From Confluentibacter citreus (GTDB taxonomy: Bacteria > Bacteroidota > Bacteroidia > Flavobacteriales > Flavobacteriaceae), in assembly GCF_002807055.1 (NCBI RefSeq), contig NZ_NIXN01000004.1:1-64000 (forward strand): a DNA stretch of 64,000 bases. The letters run 5' to 3'. A model generated the notes under the pieces. That model did no database searches. It saw nothing but the letters and a program-made list of their open reading frames with translations, and was not told the DNA's origin. Below, one piece after another: positions 19,218-28,075 of this stretch (position 1 is its first letter; each line of letters begins with the position of its first letter). Position numbers and translations under genes: made by a program.

Positions 19218-20375
19218 ATGGAAGAAAATTTTAACATGGTCGCCAAAACCTTATTTGGTTTTGAAGAGCTATTGGCAAATGAATTGACCCAATTGGGCGC
19301 ACAAGATGTAAAAACAGGCATTCGTAGTGTTAGTTTTACAGGTGATAAAGGCTTTATGTATAAAGCCAATTTGGCGTTGCGTACCGCCATTAAAATTTTA
19401 AAACCCATAGAAACCTTTACGGTAAGTAACGAGCAAGATTTGTACAACAAACTCTACGCCATGCCTTGGGAGCAGTATGTAAAGTCAACGGGCACTATTG
19501 CTGTTGACGCGACTATCCACACCGAATTGTTTACAAACTCCCTATACATTGCCCAAAAAACAAAAGATGCCATTGTGGATAAGTTTAGGGACACTACGGG
19601 CGACCGCCCAAATGTGGACTTAAAATTTCCCGACTTAAAAATCAATGTGCATATAGATCGACAACAATGCACTATTTCGTTGGATTCCTCTGGGGAATCT
19701 TTGCATAAACGAGGCTATAAAACAGCGACCAACATTGCACCCATCAACGAGGTGCTGGCAGCAGGATTGATTATGTTGTCTGGTTGGGACGGACAAACCG
19801 ATTTTATGGACCCCATGTGCGGAAGCGGAACTATGTTGGTAGAAGCCGCCATGATAGCCTGCAACATTCCGCCAAACCTCATGCGTAAGGAATTTGCTTT
19901 TGAGCGTTGGCAAGATTGGGATGTGGATTTATTTGAAAAAATTGAAGAATCCCTACTGAAAAAAACTCGTGATTTCCATCATAAAATTACAGGATACGAT
20001 AAAGCCCCAAGTGCCGTAACCAAAGCCAAAGAGAATATTAAGAATGCCAATCTAGAAGACTTTATTGAAGTTAAGCATGAAGACTTTTTTAAAACCCAAA
20101 AAGGAGGCGAAAACAAATTGCACATGGTATTTAACCCGCCATATGGAGAACGTTTAAACATAGATTTACAGGACTTTTATAAAAGCATTGGCGATACCCT
20201 AAAACAAAGTTACCCGAATACCGACGCGTGGTTTATTACCAGCAACCTAGAAGCCTTAAAGTTTGTTGGTTTGCGTCCTTCTAGAAAAATACATTTGTTT
20301 AATGCCAAGTTGGAAGCCCGTTTGGTGAAGTTTGAAATGTATGCAGGTAGTAAAAAGGGGAAGTATATGAAATAA
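19218..20375 (+). CDS. THUMP-domain rRNA guanine-N2 methyltransferase (RlmL N-terminal-like)
   Basis: The 385-residue protein begins with a ferredoxin-like/THUMP RNA-binding region (about 1-150) and continues with a Rossmann methyltransferase domain carrying FMDPMCGSGTMLVEAAMIA (motif I) and the N6/N2-methyltransferase motif FNPPYGERL. It matches the stand-alone form of the RlmL/YcbY N-terminal half, which in E. coli methylates 23S rRNA G2445. The RlmK half is absent, as is normal in Bacteroidota. It is a single gene, followed by a palindromic repeat. Confidence 0.9.
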   Translation: MEENFNMVAKTLFGFEELLANELTQLGAQDVKTGIRSVSFTGDKGFMYKANLALRTAIKILKPIETFTVSNEQDLYNKLYAMPWEQYVKSTGTIAVDATIHTELFTNSLYIAQKTKDAIVDKFRDTTGDRPNVDLKFPDLKINVHIDRQQCTISLDSSGESLHKRGYKTATNIAPINEVLAAGLIMLSGWDGQTDFMDPMCGSGTMLVEAAMIACNIPPNLMRKEFAFERWQDWDVDLFEKIEESLLKKTRDFHHKITGYDKAPSAVTKAKENIKNANLEDFIEVKHEDFFKTQKGGENKLHMVFNPPYGERLNIDLQDFYKSIGDTLKQSYPNTDAWFITSNLEALKFVGLRPSRKIHLFNAKLEARLVKFEMYAGSKKGKYMK

Positions 20376-20376
20376 T

Positions 20377-20483
20377 CGTCATTGCGAGGAACGAAGCACT
20401 CTGTACGTCATTGCGAGGCACGAAGCAATCTGTTGAATTTTAGTTCTACATCATGAGATTGCTTCGTGCCTCGCAATGGACGT
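20377..20483. repeat. Palindromic intergenic repeat, copy A
   Basis: CGTCATTGCGAGG-(A/C)-ACGAAGCA units occur twice directly, then in inverted form (GATTGCTTCGTGCC...GCAATG) after a ttttagttctacatcatga spacer. The arms can form a long hairpin. A second copy with the same spacer lies at 23703-23820. This is a dispersed REP/MITE-like element; no transposase is encoded. Confidence 0.9.
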
Positions 20484-20521
20484 GGCATGGATGTTAATTT
20501 TCTGGCCTTCCCGATTAATAA

Positions 20522-21190
20522 TTATATTTTGTAGTTGTATCCAAACATTAAATAATACGGAATTAAAGGAGTGGTCTTGAAGTCTTGCGTGGTTACGAAT
20601 CCGATATTGAGTGTGATATCTGACTTCTTAAAAGAATAACCTGATTGAATTCCGTAAAGAAAATGGCCTCCAGTGGTAGGTTCATACCAACCGTCTTTCA
20701 CATCTTGATAGATGATTTCTCTATAGGATTGCGAGTGCTTGAAATGCGTTACAATGGCTTTATCAAAACCAACTTCTCCTGCCACAAACCACCTAGGTTT
20801 ATAATATCCAAATGATCCTTTAAACTCACTTCCAAAATTTTGTAATCTTACTAATGGGTTCTCATATCGGCGATAAATGCCATTCAAGGATAAGGCTCCT
20901 TTTAGGTTAGGCTTATTTAAGAGTATAACTTGTACACCAATTTTTGTTTTAAAGTCATCCAAAAGCGTTTCGCCTGAGGGTATTGAAAAATTAGCATGGA
21001 GAATAAAAGGAGTATTTGTGTCAACTTTATATGCATAACCTAGACTGTAATACAAGCTATAATCCCATCCTATACCTACATTAACAATATGTTTTGTTGA
21101 ATCTAAAGAATTCCAGTTTAATGTTTGAGAATAGAGATGTAAAGAACCAATCAAAGCTATGGCTACTATGATGATTTTTGTAGGTTTCAT
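20522..21190 (-). CDS. Uncharacterised outer-membrane beta-barrel-like protein
   Basis: Signal peptide MKPTKIIIVAIALIGSLHLYSQ is followed by ~200 residues of alternating hydrophobic and polar beta strands rich in Tyr/Phe/Gly. It ends in LIPYYLMFGYNYKI, with the aromatic terminal strand typical of outer-membrane barrels. I do not recognise a specific family. Only 6 bases separate it from the alpha/beta-hydrolase gene upstream, so the two form an operon within the block bracketed by palindromic repeats. Confidence 0.75.
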   Translation of the reverse strand: MKPTKIIIVAIALIGSLHLYSQTLNWNSLDSTKHIVNVGIGWDYSLYYSLGYAYKVDTNTPFILHANFSIPSGETLLDDFKTKIGVQVILLNKPNLKGALSLNGIYRRYENPLVRLQNFGSEFKGSFGYYKPRWFVAGEVGFDKAIVTHFKHSQSYREIIYQDVKDGWYEPTTGGHFLYGIQSGYSFKKSDITLNIGFVTTQDFKTTPLIPYYLMFGYNYKI

Positions 21191-21196
21191 ATATTT

Positions 21197-22183
21197 TTAG
21201 TTTAATGAGTTTAAATAATTAAGTACTATAGGATGAACTGCATTCCATTTAAAATAAATCATTTCATGTCCTGTATCATCAATCTGTACTATTTCGGAAT
21301 TTGGAAAAAAGGCAGCCTCTTTTTGTGCAAAGCCCAATCCGTAGGATTTATTGTTTTCACCATAAATAAATAATACATTGGTTTGAAATTGATTTAAGTT
21401 TGTGGTAAAATCAAAACCTTCGTTCTCTGCAATATCCATAAAAGCCTGTAAAACAACAGCTCCATTACGCCAAAATGGTGATGGACCTTCAATCCCCTCG
21501 TCATTTCCATTTGTATATGAAAAACTTGAAGCGAGTGATAATTTGTAATCTAAAATCTCGTGCTCATTTTGTTTTCCTGTTAGGAATTGATCAAAATACA
21601 TGACATCATTGGTGGCTTCCGAAAACAAATTCAGTTTTCTGCTTGCTTCTCCATACTCGTCTAAAAGTTGTTTGTTAAAACCTCCTGCTTCTGCAAATAT
21701 GGCTCCATCAATGCTATCGGGGTATGAATTAATGTAAGCCGCTGCAAGCATAGCTCCCCACGAATGCCCAAAAAGAAATATCTTTTGATTGGGAGATGTT
21801 CTGTAATGTTCAATAACACTTGAAAGATCATCTAAATACAATTGAATAGAATACGATTCCTTATCATGTCTTTGGGACAATCCTGTGCCTCGTTGGTCAT
21901 AAAACAAGACAAAGTAACCATTGTCAGCTAATTGTTTAACATGAAGTCCATTTTGATAATCTGCTCCAGGGCCTCCGTGTAGAAATACTACTATTGAATT
22001 ATCAGGATTGCCATAGGTTTCAACATGTAAAAGTGTTTCATTTATAGATATAGATGGTAAATTGGGATCTTCAACTACTGTTTTCGGTACTAAATTGCCT
22101 GGTTCATTAATATCAAGTTCCTTGTCGCAAGACATAATCAACAGACACGTTAAAATAACAATTGATAAAATTTTAGTGTTCAT
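21197..22183 (-). CDS. Alpha/beta-hydrolase lipoprotein (proline iminopeptidase-like)
   Basis: The lipoprotein signal ends LLIMSC, so it is membrane-anchored in the periplasm. The body has the S33/proline-iminopeptidase features HGGPGADYQNG (oxyanion region), YDQRGTGLSQRHD, the nucleophile elbow GHSWGAMLA, and a late Asp/His pair (FIYGENN, DDTGHEMIYF). It could release N-terminal proline or hydrolyse an ester; which one is not decidable from sequence. It is the first gene of the two-gene unit with the barrel protein. Confidence 0.88.
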   Translation of the reverse strand: MNTKILSIVILTCLLIMSCDKELDINEPGNLVPKTVVEDPNLPSISINETLLHVETYGNPDNSIVVFLHGGPGADYQNGLHVKQLADNGYFVLFYDQRGTGLSQRHDKESYSIQLYLDDLSSVIEHYRTSPNQKIFLFGHSWGAMLAAAYINSYPDSIDGAIFAEAGGFNKQLLDEYGEASRKLNLFSEATNDVMYFDQFLTGKQNEHEILDYKLSLASSFSYTNGNDEGIEGPSPFWRNGAVVLQAFMDIAENEGFDFTTNLNQFQTNVLFIYGENNKSYGLGFAQKEAAFFPNSEIVQIDDTGHEMIYFKWNAVHPIVLNYLNSLN

Positions 22184-22347
22184 ACTTATTAGATTTAAAT
22201 TTCAGCACAAAAGTGATACTTATGGTACTGGAAATCGCCCCAAAATGAAAAGTGGAACACATTTACTATCTGGTTAATCTAATAAGTAATAGTATGACAA
22301 TTAAATATTTATGATGATTAAACCTTTGGTATGAGAAAAGAAATCGA

Positions 22348-23469
22348 TTATTTCAGTGTTATTTTTATTTCTTTCAAGTATTCAGTCGGAGATTTACCTG
22401 TTAGGTTCTTAAAGTTTCTGTTGAATGATGTTTTGGAATTGAATCCGCATTCGTAAGCAAGAAATAGTAATGTATATTTTTGATTCTCTGGGTTGGAAAC
22501 GCGCTCCTTAAATTCTTCAACTCTCAGTGTATTTATGTAATCAAAAAAGTTTTTTTGCTCTACACTATTGATAACTTGTGATAGCGTGTTTGGATGCACA
22601 TTGAGTTCTTGGGAAACTAGTGTCAATGTAAGTTCGGGTGTAAGGTGTAATTTCTTTTCCTTCATTAGTAGGAGCAATTTATCATGTATCTGTTTAATTT
22701 GGTCATCTGTAAGTGAAGATTTTTCATATTTTACATTTTCGGAAAGCATCTCAGGCAGTGCTACTGACACAGTAGAATTCACAGCCAAAGTAAATTCCGG
22801 AGGTAGCGGATTGTTAAAAATACCCACTTGTTTGATTCCATAATAACCTATCAACAGCACAAATAGTACAACCGAAGAAAATATAATTTCATCATCAGCA
22901 AAGAAAACGATTATCCAAATACACGATAAACCAATGACTAATTTAAAAAGCCATTGCAAATTTATTTTTTCAGTATAGGAATAATTCTCTTTAATCTCAT
23001 TTTTGTGTTTTATTAATGAACGAATGGATAAAATGGAGTATATAACTCCAGAAAGAATAATCCCCGAAAAAATGATGCTTGTTATAGTGGAATAAGCCTC
23101 GCCATCATTCTGATACACCATAATTTTATTTTCTGAACTTAGTAGCAAAAAGGGTATAATGGCTAATAGCACTAATAAAAAAGGCATAAAATGGAAAACC
23201 TTTGCGAAAGTCATTCTCTGTCCTTTTGTGAGTGATGTTGTATAAAGAAAAAGAAAAGGGCCATGCAAAAAGGGTAGAGGTAATTCAAGTCCCAAGAGGT
23301 GAGGAAACCTGATAAACTCTTGGGATGAAATTATGGCAAATAGGATTAAATGTATTAAAATTACACCTAGCCAGCCTAAGAGTATTTTGTCAGCAGAGAT
23401 TTTATTCTTTTTTGTCAATAAAATGAATGACAGGAAAAAAGTGATACTAATTCCAATTATGTATATCAT
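22348..23469 (-). CDS. AraC-family regulator with N-terminal membrane domain
   Basis: Residues 1-225 contain about seven hydrophobic helices (IGISITFFLSFILL, GWLGVILIHLILF and so on). Residues ~255-373 form an AraC double helix-turn-helix with HLTPELTLTLVSQELNVHPN and ending FNRNFKNLTGKSPTEYLKEI. It is a membrane-tethered transcription factor of a type common in flavobacteria, probably sensing an envelope or extracellular signal. A minus-strand TATCTTTG at 23507-23514 lies 37 bases upstream as a possible -7 box. It may control the adjacent hydrolase/barrel operon (inference from position). Confidence 0.9.
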   Translation of the reverse strand: MIYIIGISITFFLSFILLTKKNKISADKILLGWLGVILIHLILFAIISSQEFIRFPHLLGLELPLPFLHGPFLFLYTTSLTKGQRMTFAKVFHFMPFLLVLLAIIPFLLLSSENKIMVYQNDGEAYSTITSIIFSGIILSGVIYSILSIRSLIKHKNEIKENYSYTEKINLQWLFKLVIGLSCIWIIVFFADDEIIFSSVVLFVLLIGYYGIKQVGIFNNPLPPEFTLAVNSTVSVALPEMLSENVKYEKSSLTDDQIKQIHDKLLLLMKEKKLHLTPELTLTLVSQELNVHPNTLSQVINSVEQKNFFDYINTLRVEEFKERVSNPENQKYTLLFLAYECGFNSKTSFNRNFKNLTGKSPTEYLKEIKITLK

Positions 23470-23702
23470 TTATAAAATCTATTTCTATTTACTAAAAACA
23501 CAGCGCCAAAGATATAAATCTGTATAAAGATTTCGGTTTTGTTAAGCACAATATTATAATTTCAGACGATAGTCAAATTTAGAATTTTATCATATCATTT
23601 TCTCATAACTTTGATTAGTAAAAGGTTAATTGTTTTGACTTTTGATTTTATATTTAATAATACCGAAGATATTATGTTTGATTCTGGAGGAAACTTATTA
23701 AA
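23470..23702. other. Intergenic region upstream of the membrane-bound AraC gene
   Basis: This non-coding, AT-rich stretch holds a minus-strand -7-like TATCTTTG at 23507-23514. Nothing else was recognised before the repeat element that starts at 23703. Confidence 0.5.
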
Positions 23703-23820
23703 CGTCATTGCGAGGAGGCACGACGAAGCAATATGTTTGTCATTGCGAGGAAGTATGATGAAGCAATCTGTTTGTTTTTAGTTCTACATCATGAGATTGC
23801 TTCGTGCCTCGCAATGACGT
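23703..23820. repeat. Palindromic intergenic repeat, copy B
   Basis: This has the same architecture as copy A at 20377-20483: two direct CATTGCGAGG...GAAGCAAT units, the shared spacer ttttagttctacatcatgag, and an inverted unit ending GCAATGACG. The direct units here have diverged (extra GGC, AAGTATGATG), while spacer and inverted arm are unchanged. Confidence 0.9.
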
Positions 23821-23851
23821 GAAATGCATACTTGTAACTGAAAAGGAAATT

Positions 23852-24994
23852 TTAGTTGCCACTGTCTATTAACTCTTTTAATTTTATATAATCTGGTTCG
23901 CTCAAAATATCATATTTATTGGTTGTTGCTAGTAAAATTGCATTTCGACATTCTTCAATTCGACGAAGTACTGGTAAAACAATACTTTTTCCATGATTTA
24001 TAAATTTTTTCATATCACTTGCAGAAGTTGGTATTTTATATCCATCTCTACTACTTGCAATTAAAATTCCTTTGTCTCTTAAATGACCTATAACTGTAGA
24101 ACTAAATTGTTCTTTGCTTAAAGGTTTATCTCTGTTAACACTTAAATGCCTGACAAATTCAGTTGATGTTGTATATTTTCTTGGATGATTTGATTGATGA
24201 TATAAAAGTAAAAGCTTTAGAAAGTTTATTCGGTCACGATTATCTTGGTTGTTACCTGTCGTTTTATCAATAAAATCAAACGCTCTATTCAGACTTAAGG
24301 TAGCAATAGTTTCATCGTATTCACTAAAAGTTTCTTTTTCGCTGAACTCTTCAGACTTGTATTCCTTGGGAAATTGATTTAGGCTTATTAACTTTTCGTT
24401 AATGAGTTCTGCAAATTCTATTGATTTATCCGATTTTTTGAGTTCATCGAAAATATAGCCTAAAGTTCCAGCTATCATATCTGCCAACTGTACCCCAAGG
24501 TCATTATGACTTTTTTGAATATGAAAATCAGAGCCAGCAAAAAGATTCCTTATGTGATTTTTTTCAACATATTTTTTGAAGCTACGCATAAAATCATTCC
24601 CTCCATGTTCGTCAACTTTTAACTCAAGTTGCGGAAAAGTTCGATAAAGCTCTTTATATAAGATCCCATTCAAATATTTGTAGAAAGATTGTTTATATTT
24701 AAATCCTTCTCCATATAGTTTTCTTTTATCTATAACTACTGCATATATTGAAAAGTTCACTTTTTTAAGGTCTCTTAAAATAAGAATTCTACGATTGTGA
24801 TTATTTTTAACTTTACTTGATTTTATTTCTCCTGTTTGGAAAAATTTCTTTCTTATTTCTTCAAGTTGGGCTTGAATTATGTATAGTTCATCCTCATTCA
24901 TTATAACACTTGCAATAATAAAATGGCTTCCTTGATTTTCAAAATCAAAAGAGTTGTTTCCAAATTCATCTGCAAAAGCAATTACTTTTTTCAT
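23852..24994 (-). CDS. DUF3800 family protein (RNase H-like fold)
   Basis: This 380-residue cytoplasmic protein begins with the DUF3800 signature FADEFGNNS (usual form DESG), followed by IIASVIM, a K-S-S-K segment and the late LGVQLADMIAG motif carrying the family's conserved Asp. DUF3800 is thought to have an RNase H-like nuclease fold and is often found alone or in phage-defence islands. The C-terminal ~130 residues (about 245-380) look like a winged-helix region (LSVNRDKPLSKEQFSSTVIG). It is an isolated gene beside a palindromic repeat. The activity is unproven. Confidence 0.85.
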   Translation of the reverse strand: MKKVIAFADEFGNNSFDFENQGSHFIIASVIMNEDELYIIQAQLEEIRKKFFQTGEIKSSKVKNNHNRRILILRDLKKVNFSIYAVVIDKRKLYGEGFKYKQSFYKYLNGILYKELYRTFPQLELKVDEHGGNDFMRSFKKYVEKNHIRNLFAGSDFHIQKSHNDLGVQLADMIAGTLGYIFDELKKSDKSIEFAELINEKLISLNQFPKEYKSEEFSEKETFSEYDETIATLSLNRAFDFIDKTTGNNQDNRDRINFLKLLLLYHQSNHPRKYTTSTEFVRHLSVNRDKPLSKEQFSSTVIGHLRDKGILIASSRDGYKIPTSASDMKKFINHGKSIVLPVLRRIEECRNAILLATTNKYDILSEPDYIKLKELIDSGN

Positions 24995-25131
24995 TGTTAT
25001 GAAATTTTTGGTATTATGAGAATCTAATTCATTTTAACCAAGATAGTTAGAATCAAATTTAGAATTTTCCCACTAAAATAAAGTAAAAACTTATAAAGAG
25101 TTTTGAACAAAAAACACTGTATATAAAAGAA

Positions 25132-25893
25132 TTACAACATCATACCGCCAGTGACTTCAATACGTTGCCCGTTAATCCATTTAGCATCTTCGGTACATAA
25201 AAAAGCGACCACGCCTCCAATGTCATCAGGGTTTCCCATTCTGCCCAATGCTGTAGAACCAGAAATAAACGCTATTTTTTTCTGATTGGTTTTGTTTTCG
25301 CCACCACCAAAATCGGTTGCAATGGCACCTGGAGCAACTGTATTTGCAGCAATTTTTCTAGGTGCTAATTCTTTAGCTAAATATCTGGTGAATACTTCTA
25401 TGGCACCTTTCATGCAGGCATAAGCCGAAGCGCTTGGGAATGAATACCGAACGAGCCCAGAAGATATATTAATAACCCTACCACCATCATTCAAATACGG
25501 CAAGGCTTTTTGGGTTAAGAAATAAACGCCTTTAAAATGGACATTGTACATCTCGTCCAATTGGTCTTCGGTAGTGTTGGTGATATTTTGATAAATGCCT
25601 GTCCCTGCATTATTGATTAAAAAATCGAAACGGTTTGTTTCTGTTTCCGACATTAAATAGCTGGAAAGTTGACTGAAAAAATCATCAAATCCTTTGGTGC
25701 TACTGGTATCTAATTGAAAAGCTTTTGCTTTTTTACCTAATTTGTTGATTTCGGCAACAACCTCATTCGCCGCAGTGGTATTCGAATGATAAGTAATTAT
25801 AACGTTGATGTCTTTTTTCGCTAGACTGATAGCTATATCCCTCCCTAAACCTCTACTGCCACCTGTTACAAGTGCAAATTTATTTGTTGACAT
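25132..25893 (-). CDS. SDR family NAD(P)-dependent oxidoreductase, copy 1
   Basis: This classical short-chain dehydrogenase of 253 residues has the cofactor motif TGGSRGLGRD, NNAGTG, catalytic Ser (INISSG) and Y-A-C-M-K-G for Tyr/Lys. It ends with the C-terminal INGQRIEVTGGMML typical of FabG-like enzymes. Substrate is unknown. It is strikingly similar along its whole length to the second SDR at 28999-29760, so the two are recent paralogs. An inverted repeat lies in its upstream region (25939-25960). Confidence 0.92.
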   Translation of the reverse strand: MSTNKFALVTGGSRGLGRDIAISLAKKDINVIITYHSNTTAANEVVAEINKLGKKAKAFQLDTSSTKGFDDFFSQLSSYLMSETETNRFDFLINNAGTGIYQNITNTTEDQLDEMYNVHFKGVYFLTQKALPYLNDGGRVINISSGLVRYSFPSASAYACMKGAIEVFTRYLAKELAPRKIAANTVAPGAIATDFGGGENKTNQKKIAFISGSTALGRMGNPDDIGGVVAFLCTEDAKWINGQRIEVTGGMML

Positions 25894-25938
25894 GTTGAAT
25901 GCTTTTGTTTTTTACAAAGTTGATAAAATAACCAAACC

Positions 25939-25960
25939 AAGTGTAGTTAAACTTACACTT
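25939..25960. promoter_or_regulatory. Possible operator: inverted repeat upstream of SDR copy 1
   Basis: AAGTGTA (25939-25945) and TACACTT (25954-25960) form a perfect 7-base inverted repeat with an 8-base centre. It lies 46 bases before the SDR start and could be a dimeric regulator's site. Nothing shows which protein binds. Confidence 0.35.
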
Positions 25961-25976
25961 TTTCTTGTAAAAAACA

Positions 25977-26006
25977 AAAACTCCAAGGCTAATGCACTGG
26001 AGTTTT
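25977..26006 (-). terminator. Rho-independent terminator after the SRPBCC genes
   Basis: The stem AAAACTCCA/TGGAGTTTT (9 bp) is followed on the minus strand by a T-rich run (positions below 25977). It lies 21 bases after the stop at 26028. Confidence 0.75.
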
Positions 26007-26027
26007 AAATATTAGATAAGGGAATTT

Positions 26028-26519
26028 TTAGTTTAGCTGCCATTTTTCGGCGAGCTCGGCATTAAAACCATCTTTATCTTTTGGGTTTGGTTCTCCTTTG
26101 CCAGTAGTAATCAATTTATATAAACTGTTGGTGATGTAGCCAGTCCACGCATCGTTACAAACGGCAAAACACTCGTAAGTAGGCACTAAACCTTCGTGGG
26201 TAAAGGTTATTTGTGTTTTAGTATCTTTTTCAGAGATATCAAATATGAGTTTGGTGCCAACCCATTCGGTTTTATCATCGATAAAATTAAACTCATTTTC
26301 CAATACTTCATAAACCAATTTTTTATCTGGTATCATGTCAATAAGTTTTAGTTTGCATAAATGGATGTCTTTATAATGATAAAAAAAGGATTCATTAAGT
26401 TGGTCGGTTGGACCTTCAATCTCCTCAGACCACCACGCTCTGAAATTTTTAATGGCATTGAAAGCCACAGCTTTTGATTGATTGACCAAAATGGTTTTTG
26501 TGAAACTGTTGTTTTCCAT
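26028..26519 (-). CDS. SRPBCC (AHSA1/START-like) domain protein, copy 2 of a tandem pair
   Basis: The 163-residue single-domain SRPBCC fold shows the AHSA1 pattern: an early FRAWWSEEIEGP loop, IPDKKLVYEV, and the C-terminal FTHEGLVPTYECFAVCNDAW helix entrance. Such proteins bind hydrophobic ligands or act in stress or toxin resistance. The homologous C-terminal signature FTHDGLVPAFECYGACSSAW in the neighbour shows tandem duplication. It is second in the operon, 21 bases after the first copy. Confidence 0.85.
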   Translation of the reverse strand: MENNSFTKTILVNQSKAVAFNAIKNFRAWWSEEIEGPTDQLNESFFYHYKDIHLCKLKLIDMIPDKKLVYEVLENEFNFIDDKTEWVGTKLIFDISEKDTKTQITFTHEGLVPTYECFAVCNDAWTGYITNSLYKLITTGKGEPNPKDKDGFNAELAEKWQLN

Positions 26520-26540
26520 AATGTTTTGGTTATTATAAGA

Positions 26541-26969
26541 TTAACGTAATGTATTTTCCAATTGTTGCATATAATTGGTCCACGCACTTGAGCAGGCACC
26601 ATAACATTCAAATGCAGGTACTAAACCGTCGTGGGTAAAGGTGACTTTGGTTTTGTTTCCGATTTGTGATATATCAAAGCATATTTTGGTGTCATCCCAC
26701 TCATCAACTTCCTTTAAAAAGGATAAATTACTTTCTGTAACCAACCAAACAATTTTTTTATTGGGGATGACTTCCACCAATTTTTGCACCGTGTAATGCA
26801 TGCCTCCTCCAGCTTTAAATGAAAATACATCATTCGGTTTTTTGCTCTCTCCAATAATGGTTTCTTCGTAGAAACCAGACCACCATTTTTTAACATCGAG
26901 CAATAATGTGAATATGGTTTCAGGAGCTTTTGTCGATTCAAAGCTATAGCTGAAGTTTTTTGTTTCCAT
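26541..26969 (-). CDS. SRPBCC (AHSA1/START-like) domain protein, copy 1
   Basis: The start is placed at 26969 (METKNFSYSFESTKAPETIF); the frame could extend eight codons to 26993. It has the AHSA1-like features VKKWWSGFYEETIIG, IPNKKIVWLVTE and FTHDGLVPAFECYGAC. It is divergently transcribed from the GlxA-type regulator at 27098, with about 130 bases between, which suggests the regulator controls this pair. Ligand unknown. Confidence 0.85.
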   Translation of the reverse strand: METKNFSYSFESTKAPETIFTLLLDVKKWWSGFYEETIIGESKKPNDVFSFKAGGGMHYTVQKLVEVIPNKKIVWLVTESNLSFLKEVDEWDDTKICFDISQIGNKTKVTFTHDGLVPAFECYGACSSAWTNYMQQLENTLR

Positions 26970-27069
26970 AATAAACGGGTTTTTATTTTCCAAAAATAAG
27001 GTCTAAAATCAGTCTTATATGTTGTCAATATAGACATTGTTGTGGGTTGATTTGGACAAATATTTAAAG

Positions 27070-27077
27070 TATATTTG
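27070..27077 (+). promoter_or_regulatory. -7 element of the GlxA-type regulator gene
   Basis: TATATTTG matches TAnnTTTG and lies 20 bases before the ATG at 27098. A GTTG exactly 20 bases upstream (27046-27049) is a 3-of-4 match to the -33 TTTG. Confidence 0.6.
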
Positions 27078-27097
27078 TTTAGAAAAGTACAAACCAC

Positions 27098-28075
27098 ATG
27101 CAACATATTACGATATTGGTGCCAAATGGAGACGGTAACAACCTAAGTAGCATTGTAGGGTCTTATAAAATTTTTACCAGAGCCAATGCCCATTTTAAAA
27201 TGATGGGTAAAAAGAAACTTTACACGATAGAAATAGCAGGAACATCAAGTATTGTCGATTATTACGAAGGTTTGTTTTCAGTAAAGCCACATACCCATAT
27301 TGATGGCATAAAACAAACAAATTTGATTATCATTCCATCCCTTAATCATGATTATGTAAATGCGGTAAAACAAAATCAATCATTGATAGAATGGATTAAA
27401 AATCAATATAAGAATGGGGCAGAAGTGGCCGCTATTTGTACGGGGGCTTTTTTGTTGGCTACTTCGGGATTGTTGGATGGTAAAAGTTGTTCTACACATT
27501 GGGCTGCTGCCGATACTTTTAGGAATATGTTCCCAAACGTGAATCTTCAAAGAGATAGATTAATAACAGATGAGCACGGTATCTATACCAATGGTGGTGC
27601 CTATTCTTTTTTGAATTTGATACTTTACTTGGTAGAGAAATATTATGATAGGGAAACGGCTATATTTTGTTCCAAGGTCTTTCAGATTGAAATGGATAGG
27701 CAAAGTCAGTCGGAGTTTATCATTTTTAACGGACAAAAGCACCATAATGATGCTGTTGTATTGGAAGCCCAAAGCTTCATGGAACAGCATTATGGTGATA
27801 AAATTTCCATTGAGGATTTATCCAGCCAACTTCATGTCGGACGTCGGAATTTCGACAGACGTTTTATTCGAGCAACAGGCATAACGCCTTTGGATTATTT
27901 GCAACGTGTGAAAGTAGAAGCCGCCAAAAAATCTTTGGAAAGCACCAGAAAAACGGTTAACGAAGTCATGTATGATGTTGGTTATAGCGATACCAAAGCC
28001 TTTAGGGAGGTTTTTAATAGAGTGACGGGCATGTCGCCCATAGATTATAAAACGAAATACAATAAGGAAGGTTAA
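27098..28075 (+). CDS. GlxA-type transcriptional regulator (DJ-1/PfpI + AraC HTH)
   Basis: Residues ~1-190 form a DJ-1/PfpI (class I glutamine amidotransferase-like) domain with the nucleophile-elbow region AICTGAFLLATSGLLDG (Cys present) and CSTHWAAADTFR. Residues ~220-325 are an AraC DNA-binding domain (ISIEDLSSQLHVGRRNFDR, DVGYSDTKAFREVFNRVTG). The family includes regulators of quaternary amine, arginine and stress genes. It is convergent with the next AraC gene: the two stop codons overlap in the sequence TTAA at 28072-28075. Confidence 0.93.
   Translation: MQHITILVPNGDGNNLSSIVGSYKIFTRANAHFKMMGKKKLYTIEIAGTSSIVDYYEGLFSVKPHTHIDGIKQTNLIIIPSLNHDYVNAVKQNQSLIEWIKNQYKNGAEVAAICTGAFLLATSGLLDGKSCSTHWAAADTFRNMFPNVNLQRDRLITDEHGIYTNGGAYSFLNLILYLVEKYYDRETAIFCSKVFQIEMDRQSQSEFIIFNGQKHHNDAVVLEAQSFMEQHYGDKISIEDLSSQLHVGRRNFDRRFIRATGITPLDYLQRVKVEAAKKSLESTRKTVNEVMYDVGYSDTKAFREVFNRVTGMSPIDYKTKYNKEG

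Noticed and set aside
19635-19913. Minus-strand open frame in the THUMP methyltransferase gene
   Set aside because: It is antisense to the conserved methyltransferase motifs and has no protein features of its own.
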